Shown one piece after another: positions 1 through 9,050 of a stretch of 64,000 nt of DNA (positions within the stretch are counted from its first letter, which is position 1; the number at the start of each line of letters is the position of its first letter). The notes below the pieces were generated by a model. The model had not been told where the DNA came from and made no database searches. It was given only the letters and a program-made list of their open reading frames with translations. Where the stretch lies: assembly GCA_963834305.1 (NCBI GenBank), contig CAWIAX010000003.1, positions 1,178,001-1,242,000 of the forward strand. Direction: 5' to 3'. This DNA is from JACCXG01 sp963834305 (lineage in GTDB: Bacteria; Acidobacteriota; Vicinamibacteria; Vicinamibacterales; 2-12-FULL-66-21). Both the position numbers and the translations under genes were made by a program.

Positions 1-1
1 C

Positions 2-280
2 GGGTTCCAGGACAACATGCGGATCCTGAAATGGATCGTCGACCGCGTGCGCGGCCGCGTGCTGGCGCGGGAGACGCCGATTGGCTGGATGCCGCGCTAC
101 GAAGACATCGACTGGACCGGCATGCCGTTCCCGAAAGACACCTTCGACGCGCTGCAGTCGGTGGACAAGGCGCGGTGGCGCCGCGAGGTGATCGAGCACG
201 AGGAGCTGTTCATCGACCTGCACGCCCGCCTGCCGCCGGAGATGGTCTACGAGCGCGAGCTGCTGATCTGCCGCCTGTAG
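2..280 (+). CDS. pckG: Phosphoenolpyruvate carboxykinase (GTP), C-terminal end, partial
   Basis: This is the last 92 codons of a gene that begins before the window. The frame is open from base 2 and reads GFQDNMRILKWIVDRV followed by ETPIGWMPRYEDIDWTGM, which is the characteristic C-terminal stretch of GTP-dependent PEP carboxykinase (usually GF-GEN-RVLKWI-DR ... ETPIGY-P). The enzyme converts oxaloacetate and GTP to PEP, GDP and CO2 in gluconeogenesis. The ATG at 17 is internal, not a start. The substrate and nucleotide-binding parts lie outside the window. It converges on the next gene with about 9 bases between the stop codons. Confidence 0.93.
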   Translation, partial: GFQDNMRILKWIVDRVRGRVLARETPIGWMPRYEDIDWTGMPFPKDTFDALQSVDKARWRREVIEHEELFIDLHARLPPEMVYERELLICRL

Positions 281-289
281 GGCCAACGC

Positions 290-985
290 TCAGCGTGCGC
301 TTCGGGCCTTCGCGATCCGATCCACCAGCCGGCGGTATTCGCCGCTGTCCATCCCCTTGCCCGCCAGCTCGAAGTTGAAGGTGTCGCCAAAGAACGGCTC
401 GACCTTGAGCTTGTAGATCCCGTCCTGCTTGACCTCCTTGAGGTCGGCCAGCATCCACTGGCGCGAGTCGTTGATCTCGTCGATCGACTCGAACGCCACG
501 CGATCGGTCATGAGGATCAGGCGCCCCTGGCAGCTGCCGATCCGGTGGTCGTGCTTCACCTGATAGCTGCTCAGCACAGCGGACGGCGCGGCAGCTGCCG
601 GCGCCGGCGCCGCGGCCGCCGGCGCGGCGGGTGACTTCTCCCACCAGGTCATCAGTTCCGGCGCCTGCGACAGGCGGAAGCGGAACGTGTCGCGCGTGCC
701 GGACTTGTCCTTGATGGCGTTGCGCGTGGAAACCGTCACGACATCACCCGACCGGTTCATGGTGCGGATGTCGGCGCGGTCGATGACCACCGACGCGTCG
801 CGGCTGTCGGGGCTGATGAACACGATCTGGTTCCCCGCGATGGCGACCAGGCCCTCCGCCGATCCGAAGGGCACTGCCAGCTCCGCCTCGTGAACGGCCA
901 GAGCCGATTGGGCGGCGGCCGGGGAGCCGAAGGCGACCAGGACCACCACAGACCACGGTGCGATTCGCCGCCAAGAGAACAACAT
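290..985 (-). CDS. Secreted protein with two PH-like halves
   Basis: A protein of 231 residues. The ATG at 985 is chosen because GGAGGG lies 5-6 bases upstream and the first 26 residues form a clean Sec signal peptide ending AAAQS. Two halves look alike: residues about 27-110 and about 140-230 both read as beta-rich bacterial PH/GRAM-like domains (hydrophobic 'GLVAIAGNQIVFIS' and 'GRLILMTDRVAFES' strands followed by an acidic loop and an 'F-F-L' strand). An Ala/Pro-rich linker separates them. I cannot name a family with certainty. It is probably a periplasmic or membrane-associated lipid- or peptide-binding protein. It is divergent from the BACON lipoprotein gene. Confidence 0.7.
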   Translation of the reverse strand: MLFSWRRIAPWSVVVLVAFGSPAAAQSALAVHEAELAVPFGSAEGLVAIAGNQIVFISPDSRDASVVIDRADIRTMNRSGDVVTVSTRNAIKDKSGTRDTFRFRLSQAPELMTWWEKSPAAPAAAAPAPAAAAPSAVLSSYQVKHDHRIGSCQGRLILMTDRVAFESIDEINDSRQWMLADLKEVKQDGIYKLKVEPFFGDTFNFELAGKGMDSGEYRRLVDRIAKARSAR

Positions 986-1121
986 GTGACCCTCCACTGG
1001 CTGAGAAGACCGGCGTCCGACGGTGTGCATCCACGTTTCCACGGCCAGCTCCACCGGTCAAGTTACAGCCCAGCTGGCCCCCATGCCCGGTGCCGGCTGA
1101 GCTGCCTCTCGTCCATCTGGA

Positions 1122-1127
1122 TATAAT
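1122..1127 (+). promoter_or_regulatory. -10 element of the BACON gene promoter
   Basis: A perfect TATAAT stands out in GC-rich DNA 62 bases before the start codon at 1189. No good TTGACA hexamer lies 16-18 bases upstream, so the -35 is weak or replaced by an activator. Confidence 0.45.
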
Positions 1128-1188
1128 TCACGCTCACACTGGCCGCGACGGCGCATGGGCTCGTCGAGTGGATCTCCGGAGGCGCCTC

Positions 1189-3087
1189 ATGCGGATCGGC
1201 ACCATCCCGCACCTCTTCGGCCGTGTCGTCGCGCTGGCGGCGCTGGCCGGCGCCTGCCTGCTCGTGTCCGCCTGCGGATCCTCCTCCGAGGTCGTGACCA
1301 CCGCGCCGTCCGGGCAGCGCTGCGGCATCTCGGCGGCGGTCCAGAGCGGGTCCTTCTCGGCCGCGGGCGGCTCCGGCACGCTGCGCATCACGACGAATCG
1401 CGACTGTGTGTGGTCCGTCCGCAGCGATGCCGGCTGGATTGCCCTGTCGTCGCCGGTGACCGGCCAGGGCGACGGCACGGTGACGTACACGGTGGCACCC
1501 AACGCCGATCCTGCCGCCCGGGCCGCGGCGATCAGCGTCGAGGAGCAGCGGCTCCAGATCTCCCAGGCGGGTGCGCCGTGCGAGTACCGGCTGTCGTCCA
1601 CCCGGGAATCGCTCGACCCGGCGGGCGGCGATCGGACAATCGCGGTCACCGCCAGCAGCGCGCAGTGCGCGTGGACGATCGAACCGGACGTGCCCTGGAT
1701 CACCGTCCTTTCCGGACGCGCGCACCAGGGCAGCGCCTCGGTCCGCTTCAGCGTGGCGGCTGCCGACGGTCCGCCGCGGACCGGAACCGTGCGCGTTGCC
1801 GGACAGACGGTGCAGGTGGAACAGGGCACCGGCTGCAGCGTCACGGTCGGCGCCACCGCGCTGACGTTCGACGGGGCGGGCGGATCGCGGGACGTGCCTG
1901 TCTCGGCGACGGCCGGCTGTGCCTGGACCGCCGAGAGCACCACCCCCTGGCTGCAGCTGACCGGCGGCGCGGGCATCGGCCCCGGCACGGTCACCGTCCG
2001 CGCAGCGCCCACCGACGGAGCCGCGCGCACGGGCACGGTAACGGTGGCCGGTCAGGTCGTGACCGTCACGCAAACACCCGGCTGCACGGTGTCCCTGGAA
2101 CCCGCCACGCACGTCTTCGCCCAGGCCGGCGGTTCGGGCGTCGTCGCGGTGCGTGCCGGCGACGGATGCCGGTGGACGACGACCGCCACGGCGGAGTGGA
2201 TCGCGCTGACCGCTGGCGAAAGCGGAACGGGGAACGGAGAGGTGCGCTTCACCGTCGCGGCGACGAGCGGCCCCGGCCGCGCCGCGGCGCTGCGCATCGG
2301 CGACGCGACGGCATCAGTCACCCAGGGCTCCGGCTGCGCCTTCACGCTGACGCCCGCGAGCCTGGCCGTCGGTGCGGCGGGAGAACAAAGCAGCGTGCAG
2401 GTCGGCAGCGGCGCCGGCTGCGCGTGGTCGGCCGCGACCAGCGCCCCGTGGATCACCGTGACGGGCGGCAGCGGGAGCGGCAGCGCGCCGGTGCAGATTG
2501 CCGCCGCGGCCAACACCGGACCCGCCCGCGAGGCAGTCGTCACGATTGCCGGACAGAGCCTTCGCGTGGCGCAGGCCAGCGGCTGCACGTTCAGCGTGTC
2601 GCCCACGGCGCACGACATCGGCGGCAACGGCGGCGGTGGGGCGGTATCGGTCGCCACGGCCGCCGGCTGTCCGTGGACCGCCTCCAGCCAGGCGGACTGG
2701 CTCTCGCTGCCGTCGTCAGGCACCGGGCCCGGGCAGGTGCCATTCAGCGCGGCGGCCAACCCCAACCCGGCGCGGGTCGGGACGTTCACCGTGGCGGGCC
2801 AGGCCGTCACCGTCAACCAGGCCTCGCAGTGCACCTGGAGCTTCTCGCCCCCGTCGCACGCGTTCGACGCCGCCGGCGGCAACGGCAACGTGCTGCTCCT
2901 CGTGAGCGGCGCCTGCGCCTGGACGGCGGCGAGCAACAACGAATGGATCCGGATGACGGCCGGCACGTCGGGCTCCGGCAGCGGACTGGTGCAGTTCACG
3001 GTGTCGCCGAACGGCGGGACCGCGCGCATGGGCTCGCTGACGATTGCCGGCCAGCGCTACGAAGTGCTGCAGGCCGGGGTGCCGTGA
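1189..3087 (+). CDS. Lipoprotein with seven BACON repeats
   Basis: A protein of 632 residues. The ATG at 1189 follows GGAGG at 8 bases and starts a lipoprotein signal with lipobox LVSAC (Cys about residue 27). The remainder is seven tandem repeats of about 83-86 residues. Each begins with Cys, has a second Cys before W (C-x-WT/WS), a 'W(I/L)' turn, a 'G-G-V-F-V-A-N' strand pair, 'R-G-T-V-AGQ' and a terminal 'V-Q'. This is the BACON domain (Bacteroidetes-Associated Carbohydrate-binding Often N-terminal), also common in Acidobacteriota surface proteins. The two Cys per repeat probably form a disulfide. A role in binding glycans or mucin-like material at the cell surface is inferred. No catalytic domain is attached. 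Confidence 0.88.
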   Translation: MRIGTIPHLFGRVVALAALAGACLLVSACGSSSEVVTTAPSGQRCGISAAVQSGSFSAAGGSGTLRITTNRDCVWSVRSDAGWIALSSPVTGQGDGTVTYTVAPNADPAARAAAISVEEQRLQISQAGAPCEYRLSSTRESLDPAGGDRTIAVTASSAQCAWTIEPDVPWITVLSGRAHQGSASVRFSVAAADGPPRTGTVRVAGQTVQVEQGTGCSVTVGATALTFDGAGGSRDVPVSATAGCAWTAESTTPWLQLTGGAGIGPGTVTVRAAPTDGAARTGTVTVAGQVVTVTQTPGCTVSLEPATHVFAQAGGSGVVAVRAGDGCRWTTTATAEWIALTAGESGTGNGEVRFTVAATSGPGRAAALRIGDATASVTQGSGCAFTLTPASLAVGAAGEQSSVQVGSGAGCAWSAATSAPWITVTGGSGSGSAPVQIAAAANTGPAREAVVTIAGQSLRVAQASGCTFSVSPTAHDIGGNGGGGAVSVATAAGCPWTASSQADWLSLPSSGTGPGQVPFSAAANPNPARVGTFTVAGQAVTVNQASQCTWSFSPPSHAFDAAGGNGNVLLLVSGACAWTAASNNEWIRMTAGTSGSGSGLVQFTVSPNGGTARMGSLTIAGQRYEVLQAGVP

Positions 3088-3208
3088 CCGCGCCGGTTTT
3101 CGCAGCAGGGGATGAGGAGTTCCCGGCCCGCGACGGCACGTGCTTCCATTGCTCGCTCGAACAGCATGCTCGCTCCCCGCGCCTTGCGGCGTTGCCAGCG
3201 TCACCCCG

Positions 3209-4129
3209 TCAGGCCGGCGCCGGCCCGACGAGGGCACGGGCCTCGATAAAGATGTGCTTGATGTCGGGGTGCCGGGCCCGGATCTGCTTCTCCAGCCGCA
3301 CGGTCGCCTCGGCCTGCTCGACGACCGACTGCCCCTCCGTGAACTGCACGTCCATCGTCAGGAGCACGGTGTGCGGTCCGAAGTACATGGTGAGGACGTT
3401 CCCGATTCGCCCGACCGCGGGTTCCGCCAGGGCGAGCGCGCGAATCTTCTCCAGCGTCGCGGCATCGGCCCCCTCGCCGACGAGCAGTCCCTTGCTTTCG
3501 TAGCCGAGGAGCACGGCCACCCCCATGAGGAGCACACCGATCGCCAGCGAGGCGCCGCCGTCGAAGTAGGGATTGTCGAAGCGATGACCGAGATAGACGC
3601 CCGCGAACCCGATGACGAGGCCGAGGAGGGCGGCGGTGTCCTCGAGCAGGACGACGAACGTCGTGGGGTCCTTGGTCGTCTGAATCTCGCGCCAGGTGCT
3701 GTTGCGGCCCTTCTGGGCGCGAAACGCCCGCACTGCGATCACCAGCACGATGCTCTCGAACAGCGCGGCAATGCCCAGCACGATGTAGTTCCAGGTCGGA
3801 TCTTCCAGCGGCCGCGGATGGATCATGTGCCGGATGCCTTCGTAGGCCGACACCCCGCCGCCGACGCCGAAGATCAGGAACGATACGACGAGCGTCCAGA
3901 AGTAGAGCTCCTTGCCGTGGCCGAAGGGATGGATGGCGTCGGCCGGCCGGCGGCTCAACCGCATCCCCAGGAGCAGCAGGCCGCCATTGCTGGTATCAAC
4001 CATCGAATGGATGCCCTCGGAGAGCATCGCGGAGCTGCCGGTGAAGGCGGCGGCGGCGAACTTGGCGACGGCAATCGCCAGGTTGCCGGCGATCGCCGCG
4101 TAAACGGCGGTGGTTGACCCTGCTGCCAT
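3209..4129 (-). CDS. Cation diffusion facilitator (CDF) efflux transporter
   Basis: A protein of 306 residues, normal for the family. The ATG at 4129 is chosen because the protein then starts directly before TM1 (AVYAAIAGNLAIAVAKF). CDF signatures are visible: HSMVD in TM2 (HxxxD metal site), a histidine-containing 'HPFGHGKELYFW' loop, EDTAALLGL in TM5 (DxxA/G site), six hydrophobic segments, and a C-terminal cytoplasmic domain ending 'HPDIKHIFIEA' typical of the ferredoxin-like dimerisation fold. It exports divalent metals such as Zn2+, Co2+ or Fe2+ in exchange for protons; the metal cannot be read from sequence. It is divergent from the DUF5996 gene. Confidence 0.9.
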   Translation of the reverse strand: MAAGSTTAVYAAIAGNLAIAVAKFAAAAFTGSSAMLSEGIHSMVDTSNGGLLLLGMRLSRRPADAIHPFGHGKELYFWTLVVSFLIFGVGGGVSAYEGIRHMIHPRPLEDPTWNYIVLGIAALFESIVLVIAVRAFRAQKGRNSTWREIQTTKDPTTFVVLLEDTAALLGLVIGFAGVYLGHRFDNPYFDGGASLAIGVLLMGVAVLLGYESKGLLVGEGADAATLEKIRALALAEPAVGRIGNVLTMYFGPHTVLLTMDVQFTEGQSVVEQAEATVRLEKQIRARHPDIKHIFIEARALVGPAPA

Positions 4130-4340
4130 CTGTGTGCCCCAGCCGCGCGCGGAACGTCTGGCTGCCCGCCCGGTGCGCGCGAGGCTGCCGGGCAACGAGC
4201 CAGTGTACCCGCGGCTGCCGCCGGATGCGGAATCGTCCCTTCCCGGTGGGCGTCGGACGTACCATGGCTCACACGCGCCTGACGGCGGGGATGCACGGAC
4301 GGATCGCGCTGGCCGGGCCCGGCGCTGTATGGAGGTGTGG

Positions 4341-5294
4341 ATGGCGACGACTCCAACGAATGCAGAACCCTGGCCCGAGCTGCCGCTCGACGCCTGGCGC
4401 GACACCTGTGCCACGCTCCAGCTCTGGACGCAGGTCGTCGGCAAGGTCCGCCTGGCGCAGACCCCCTGGCTGAACCACTCGTGGCACATCGCCCTCTACC
4501 TGACGGCCCGAGGGTTGACGACGTCGCCGATTCCGCATGGCGACCGGACGTTCCAGATCGACTTCGACCTCATCGACCACCGGCTGGCGATCGACACCAG
4601 CGACGGCCGGCGATGGGACATGGCGCTGCAACCGCAGCCGGTCGCCGAGTTCTACGCCGCGGTGATGGCGGCGCTGGCCAGCCTCGGGCTGCCGGTGACG
4701 ATCGACGAGCACCCGAACGAAGTGGCCGAGGCGATCCCTTTCAGCAAGGATCACGTCCATGCCGCGTACGATCCGGACTATGCCAACCGGTTCTGGCGCG
4801 TGCTCGTGCAGGCCGATCGCGTGTTCAAGGATTTCCGCACGAGGTTCATCGGCAAGTGCAGCCCGGTGCACTTCTTCTGGGGCAGCTTCGACCTGGCGGT
4901 GACGCGGTTCTCGGGGCGCCCGGCGCCTCCTCACCCCGGCGGCGTGCCGAACCTGCCGGACGAGGTCGCGCGCGAGGCCTATTCTCACGAAGTGAGCAGC
5001 GCCGGCTTCTGGCCCGGCGGCGGCGCCATCAACGGGGCGGCGTTCTATTCGTATGCCTACCCGGAGCCGGCGGGGTATCGGACCGCGCCGGTCCGCCCGG
5101 CGGCGGCCTTCTTCAGCCAGGACATGCAGGAGTTCATCCTGCCCTACGACGCGGTGCGGACGGCGGACGCGCCGGATGCGGCGCTGCTCGAGTTCCTGCA
5201 GAGCACCTACGAAGCGGCCGCCGACCGGGCGCAGTGGGATCGCGCCGCGCTCGACATTCCACCAGGAGGGCCCGGCGTGCCGCGGCCGCTGTGA
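4341..5294 (+). CDS. DUF5996 family protein
   Basis: A protein of 317 residues. The ATG at 4341 has GGAGG at 4331-4335; an in-frame ATG at 4329 is less likely. The protein has the DUF5996 look: 'WRDTCATLQLWTQVVGKVRL', 'PWLNHSWHIALYLT-RGLTTSPI', 'KCSPVHFFWGSFDLAVTRFSGR' and a final 'FFSQDMQEFILPYDAVR' block, rich in Trp, His and Phe. The family has no established reaction; the conserved His and Asp suggest an enzyme or ligand binder. There is no signal peptide, so it is cytoplasmic. Neighbours give no clue to its role. Confidence 0.85.
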   Translation: MATTPTNAEPWPELPLDAWRDTCATLQLWTQVVGKVRLAQTPWLNHSWHIALYLTARGLTTSPIPHGDRTFQIDFDLIDHRLAIDTSDGRRWDMALQPQPVAEFYAAVMAALASLGLPVTIDEHPNEVAEAIPFSKDHVHAAYDPDYANRFWRVLVQADRVFKDFRTRFIGKCSPVHFFWGSFDLAVTRFSGRPAPPHPGGVPNLPDEVAREAYSHEVSSAGFWPGGGAINGAAFYSYAYPEPAGYRTAPVRPAAAFFSQDMQEFILPYDAVRTADAPDAALLEFLQSTYEAAADRAQWDRAALDIPPGGPGVPRPL

Positions 5295-5358
5295 CGGCTG
5301 ACCGTGCCGGCGATCGAAGAGGCGGACGGGCGCCTTCATCACTGGAGAGGGTCCAGGC

Positions 5359-6363
5359 ATGCGAACGATTGTGACCGTGGCGGCGGTGGCGGTTCTGTGG
5401 ACGACGGGCGCGACGCAGACCCGCGAACCGATTCTCGACATGCACCTGCACGCGCTGGCCGCCGACGACCAGGGGCCGCCGCCCGTCGCCCTCTGCTCCC
5501 CGATACAGGCGATGCCGGTCTGGGACGTCCGGCAGCCGTACCCTGCCGCGTTCGTCGCGCAGCTGAAGGACTGCGCGAACCCGCTGCAGTCGCCCACATC
5601 GGACGAGGCGCTCATGAACGAGACCCTCGAGATCATGCAGCGGCGGAACATCGTCGGGGTCCTCAGCGGGCCTGCGGACCGGATCGATGCCTGGGTGGCG
5701 CGGGCGCCCGGCCGATTCATCCGGGGCCTGCGCTTTCGGCTGGACCGTGATGCGGCCCTCACGCCGGACGTCCTGCGACGCATGCACGCCGCGGGACGGC
5801 TGGAGGTGCTGGGGGAGGTGACGAACCAGTACGCCGGGATTGCGCCGGGCGATGCGCGGATGGAACCGTACTGGGCGCTGGCCGAGGAGCTCGAGCTGCC
5901 CGTCGGCATCCATATCGGGCCCGGTCCCCCAGGGGTGGTCTACCTCGACTCGCCAGCGTACCGGGCCCGGCTGCACAGCGCCCTGACGCTGGAGGACGCG
6001 CTCGTCAGGCACCCGCGTCTGCGCGTCTACATCATGCACGCGGGATATCCGCTGCTCGACGACCTGCTGGCGCTCCTCTACGCCCATCCGCAGGTCTACG
6101 TGGACGTGGGCGTGATCGCGTTCACCCAGCCGCGGCCGGCCTTCTACCGGTTCCTGCAGGGCATCGCGGATGGCGGCTTCGGCCGGCGGGTGATGTTCGG
6201 ATCCGACCAGATGGTGTGGCCCGCGGCCATCGAACGGGCGCTGGCGGCGATTGAAGAGGCGCCGTTCCTGACGCCGGAGCAGCGGCGCGACATTCTCTAC
6301 GACAACGCCGCGCGCTTTCTCCGGCTGTCGCCCGAGGTCACGGCGCGGCACCGGGCGATGTGA
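5359..6363 (+). CDS. Exported amidohydrolase_2 family metal-dependent hydrolase
   Basis: A protein of 334 residues. The start at 5359 follows GGAGAGGG and gives a short signal sequence (MRTIVTVAAVAVLWTTGATQT). The TIM-barrel metal-hydrolase signature is visible: the first-strand HxH in DMHLHA (about residue 31), a central 'PVGIHIGPGPPG' His, 'VYIMHAGYP' His, and the strand-8 Asp in 'FGSDQMVWP'. This fits the amidohydrolase_2 (PF04909) family, which includes ACMS decarboxylase-like and lactone hydrolases. Substrate is unknown. Its stop converges on mmsA with 15 bases between. Confidence 0.85.
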   Translation: MRTIVTVAAVAVLWTTGATQTREPILDMHLHALAADDQGPPPVALCSPIQAMPVWDVRQPYPAAFVAQLKDCANPLQSPTSDEALMNETLEIMQRRNIVGVLSGPADRIDAWVARAPGRFIRGLRFRLDRDAALTPDVLRRMHAAGRLEVLGEVTNQYAGIAPGDARMEPYWALAEELELPVGIHIGPGPPGVVYLDSPAYRARLHSALTLEDALVRHPRLRVYIMHAGYPLLDDLLALLYAHPQVYVDVGVIAFTQPRPAFYRFLQGIADGGFGRRVMFGSDQMVWPAAIERALAAIEEAPFLTPEQRRDILYDNAARFLRLSPEVTARHRAM

Positions 6364-6378
6364 CCCGGGCCGGCGCGT

Positions 6379-7839
6379 CTAGAACTTCCGCGTCCACTCG
6401 CGCGGCCAGCGCTCCACCACGACCTTCTCCTGGGTGAAGAACTCGAAGGCGTCGCGTCCCTGGCCGTGCAGATCGCCGAAAAAGCTTCCCCGGGCGCCGC
6501 TGAACGGGAAGGACGCCATCGGCGCCGCGACGCCGACGTTGATGCCGACGTTGCCCACCTCCGCCTCATAGCGGAACTTCCGCGCGTTGGCGCCGCTCGT
6601 CGTGAACAGGCAGGCCTGGTTGCCGTAGGCGCCGGAGTTCACCATCGCGATGGCCTCATCGATGTCGGAGGCGTGGTGGATGGAGAGCACCGGGCCGAAG
6701 ATCTCGGTGCGCGCGACGTCGCTCTCGAACGGCAGGCGGTCGAGCACGGTCGGGCGGACGAAGTAGCCGCCGCCGTACTTGGGAATATCCGGCTTGCGGC
6801 CGTCCACGACCGGCGTGGCGCCGTCGCGGATGGCGTGTTCGATGAGCTCTTCGATCCGCGCCCGGCTCTCGGCCGAGATGACCGGCCCCATCTGGACCCC
6901 GTCGTCGAGCCCGTAGCCCGTGACCCGGCTCGCCGCCCGCTGCCCGATGGCGTCGGTGAAGGTGCGTCCGGCGTCGGCGACCGTGACCGCGAACGACGAG
7001 GCGAGGCAGCGCTGGCCGGCGCAGCCGAACGCGCTGTCCGCGACGATCTCCGCGGCGGCACCCATGTCGGCGTCCGGCATCACGATGACCGGGTTCTTCG
7101 CCCCTCCCTGGCACTGCACGCGCTTGCCCGCCGCGGCGCCGCGGGCGTAGACGTGCCGCGCCGTCGCGCTCGACCCGACGAAGCTGACCGACCGGATCAC
7201 CGGGTGATCGAGGATGGCGTCAACCACTTCGCGGCCGCCGTTCACGAGATTGACGACGCCGGGCGGCAGGTGCAGGGTGTCGAGCAGCCGGAACACCCGC
7301 TGCATCGTCAGCGGGACGCGCTCCGATGGCTTGACGACGACCGTGTTGCCGCAGGCAATCGAGTAGGGCAGGAACCAGAACGGGATCATGCCGGGAAAGT
7401 TGAACGGCGCGATGATCGCCGTGACGCCGAGCGGCTGGCGGATCATCAGCTCGTCGATCCCGCCGGCGACGTCCTCCGAGTTGTAGCCCTGAATCAGGAC
7501 CGGCGCGGCGCAGGCAATCTCGACGTTCTCGATGGCACGCCGCATCTCGCCGCGCGATTCGACCAGGGTCTTGCCCGCCTCGGTGGTGATGGTGCGCGCG
7601 AGATCCTCGAAGTGCTCCTCGAGGAGCATCTTGAGGCGGAACAGGTACTGGACCCGATCGGTGACCGGGACGCGGCGCCACCCCGGAAAGGCGCGCGCGG
7701 CCGCGCTGGCGGCCTGGTCGACCTCGGCTGCGGGCGAGAGCGGCGTCCGCCCGAGCTCCTCGCCGGTCGCCGGGTTGAGCACGGCGAGCGTCTCGGTGGC
7801 GGACGAGTCGCGCCACTGACCTTCGATGTAGTTGTGCAT
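6379..7839 (-). CDS. mmsA: CoA-acylating methylmalonate-semialdehyde dehydrogenase
   Basis: A protein of 486 residues, full length for ALDH family 6. It oxidises methylmalonate or malonate semialdehyde with NAD+ and CoA to propionyl-CoA or acetyl-CoA in valine and inositol breakdown. Seen: the 'QPLGVTAIIAPFNFPGMIPFWF' substrate loop, 'CGNTVVVKPSERVP' NAD-binding strand, 'FVGSSA' Rossmann loop, the nucleophile Cys in GCAGQRCLAS, and the ALDH6-specific ending 'GNVGINVGVAAPMASFPFSG' ... 'FFGDLHGQGRDAFEFFTQEKV'. The ATG at 7839 has AAAGGA about 9 bases upstream. No other valine or inositol genes are next to it. Confidence 0.93.
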   Translation of the reverse strand: MHNYIEGQWRDSSATETLAVLNPATGEELGRTPLSPAAEVDQAASAAARAFPGWRRVPVTDRVQYLFRLKMLLEEHFEDLARTITTEAGKTLVESRGEMRRAIENVEIACAAPVLIQGYNSEDVAGGIDELMIRQPLGVTAIIAPFNFPGMIPFWFLPYSIACGNTVVVKPSERVPLTMQRVFRLLDTLHLPPGVVNLVNGGREVVDAILDHPVIRSVSFVGSSATARHVYARGAAAGKRVQCQGGAKNPVIVMPDADMGAAAEIVADSAFGCAGQRCLASSFAVTVADAGRTFTDAIGQRAASRVTGYGLDDGVQMGPVISAESRARIEELIEHAIRDGATPVVDGRKPDIPKYGGGYFVRPTVLDRLPFESDVARTEIFGPVLSIHHASDIDEAIAMVNSGAYGNQACLFTTSGANARKFRYEAEVGNVGINVGVAAPMASFPFSGARGSFFGDLHGQGRDAFEFFTQEKVVVERWPREWTRKF

Positions 7840-7877
7840 GATCGTGGTCCTTTCTGGCGCCGCCGCTCCGCCGGCGG

Positions 7878-9050
7878 TCAGCCGCTGCCCGATTTCCCGT
7901 CCGCCGGCACGGCCAGCCGCAGACGGAACGAGAACGTCGATCCCTCACCCGGGACGCTGTCGATGTGGACCTGGCTGCCGTACAGCGCCAGGAGCTTGCG
8001 CGTGATCGTCAGGCCCAGGCCGCTGCCGCCGAACTTCAGCACGGTATCGTAACTGGCCTGCGTGAACTCGTTGAAGATCCGATCCACCACGGCCGGTGCG
8101 ATGCCGATCCCGGTGTCGGTCACCGCGAACGCCAGCGTTACCGCCTCGGCGGTGCGCTCGGTGGTGGCGATGGAGACGGCGACGTGGCCGCGCTCGGTGA
8201 ACTTGACGGCGTTGCCCACGAGATTCATGACGATCTGGCGGATGGCCACCGGATCGCCGGTGACAACGGCCGGCACCCGGTCGTCGGCGGTGAAGCGCAT
8301 CTCCACCGGCTTTTCCCGGGCCTTCGCCCCGAACGTGGAGACCACGTCCTCGACCAGCTCGACGATGGAGAGCGGCGTCTCGACGAGCGCGAAGTTGGCC
8401 GACTCGGCGCGGCTCAGTTCGAGCACGTGGTCCAGCAGCTGGAGCATGTTGCCGGACGACGACTTGAGCAGCCGCAGCAGCCGCCGCTGCCCGTCGTCGA
8501 GCGCGCTGGCCTCGAGCATGTGCACGACGCCCATGATGGCGCCGAGCGGGTTGCGGATGTCGTGGCTCAGCATGGCGAGCAGGTCGCTCTTGTCCTTCGC
8601 CGCCTGCTCCGCCTTGCGCCGCGCCAGCAGCAGCTCCCGCTCGTAACGCCTGCGGTCGGTCGAGTCGAACAGGGTGATGCGGTTGATGAGCGGCACGCCA
8701 GCGCCGTCACTCAGCTGCCGCGAGTTCACCACGACCGGCAGGATCCGTCCCCCGGCGCAGAGCAGGTCGAGCGCAATCTCGTTGGCCGCCCCCTGCATCT
8801 GCAGCAGCGGCGCATAGTGCGTTTCGTAGTAGATGCGCGAGCCGACGGTCAGGAGGGTCTGGAAGCGGACGCCGCCGAGCAGCCGGTCGCGGGTGTGGCC
8901 CGTCCAGTCGAGCAGCGTCTGGTTGACCTTGAGGATGGTGCCGTCCGGCCGCGTGGACAGGTAGCCGCACGGCGCCTGCTCGAACAGATCCTCGGCGCTG
9001 TCTTCGAGAACGGCCTCGACCCTGGGGTCGGTATCGTCGCCTGGTGTCAC
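7878..9050 (-). CDS. PAS-domain sensor histidine kinase coupled to RsbQ-type hydrolase
   Basis: A protein of 390 residues. The start is GTG at 9050, which overlaps the TGA of the hydrolase gene (GTGA, 9047-9050), so the two are translationally coupled; longer versions of this frame would run through the hydrolase gene. Domains: PAS about residues 18-140 (EQAPCGYLSTRPDGTILKVN), with the 'RIYYETHYAPLLQMQG' segment that I associate with PAS sensors paired with RsbQ-like hydrolases; a coiled linker; HisKA with H-box MLSHDIRNPLGAI; HATPase with N-box NLVGNAVKF, G1 DTGIGIA and G2 GGSGLGLTI. There is no membrane segment, so it is a soluble kinase. No receiver gene is adjacent. Its ligand is probably a product of the hydrolase (inference from RsbQ-RsbP). 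Confidence 0.9.
   Translation of the reverse strand: MTPGDDTDPRVEAVLEDSAEDLFEQAPCGYLSTRPDGTILKVNQTLLDWTGHTRDRLLGGVRFQTLLTVGSRIYYETHYAPLLQMQGAANEIALDLLCAGGRILPVVVNSRQLSDGAGVPLINRITLFDSTDRRRYERELLLARRKAEQAAKDKSDLLAMLSHDIRNPLGAIMGVVHMLEASALDDGQRRLLRLLKSSSGNMLQLLDHVLELSRAESANFALVETPLSIVELVEDVVSTFGAKAREKPVEMRFTADDRVPAVVTGDPVAIRQIVMNLVGNAVKFTERGHVAVSIATTERTAEAVTLAFAVTDTGIGIAPAVVDRIFNEFTQASYDTVLKFGGSGLGLTITRKLLALYGSQVHIDSVPGEGSTFSFRLRLAVPADGKSGSG

Noticed and set aside
1189..3087. CRISPR or DNA-level tandem repeat
   Set aside because: The periodicity is at protein level (BACON domains of about 250 bases each); DNA copies are diverged and no short direct repeats with spacers exist.
6466..8052. A 528-residue plus-strand frame
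   Set aside because: It is antisense to mmsA and part of the PAS kinase and has no recognisable motif.
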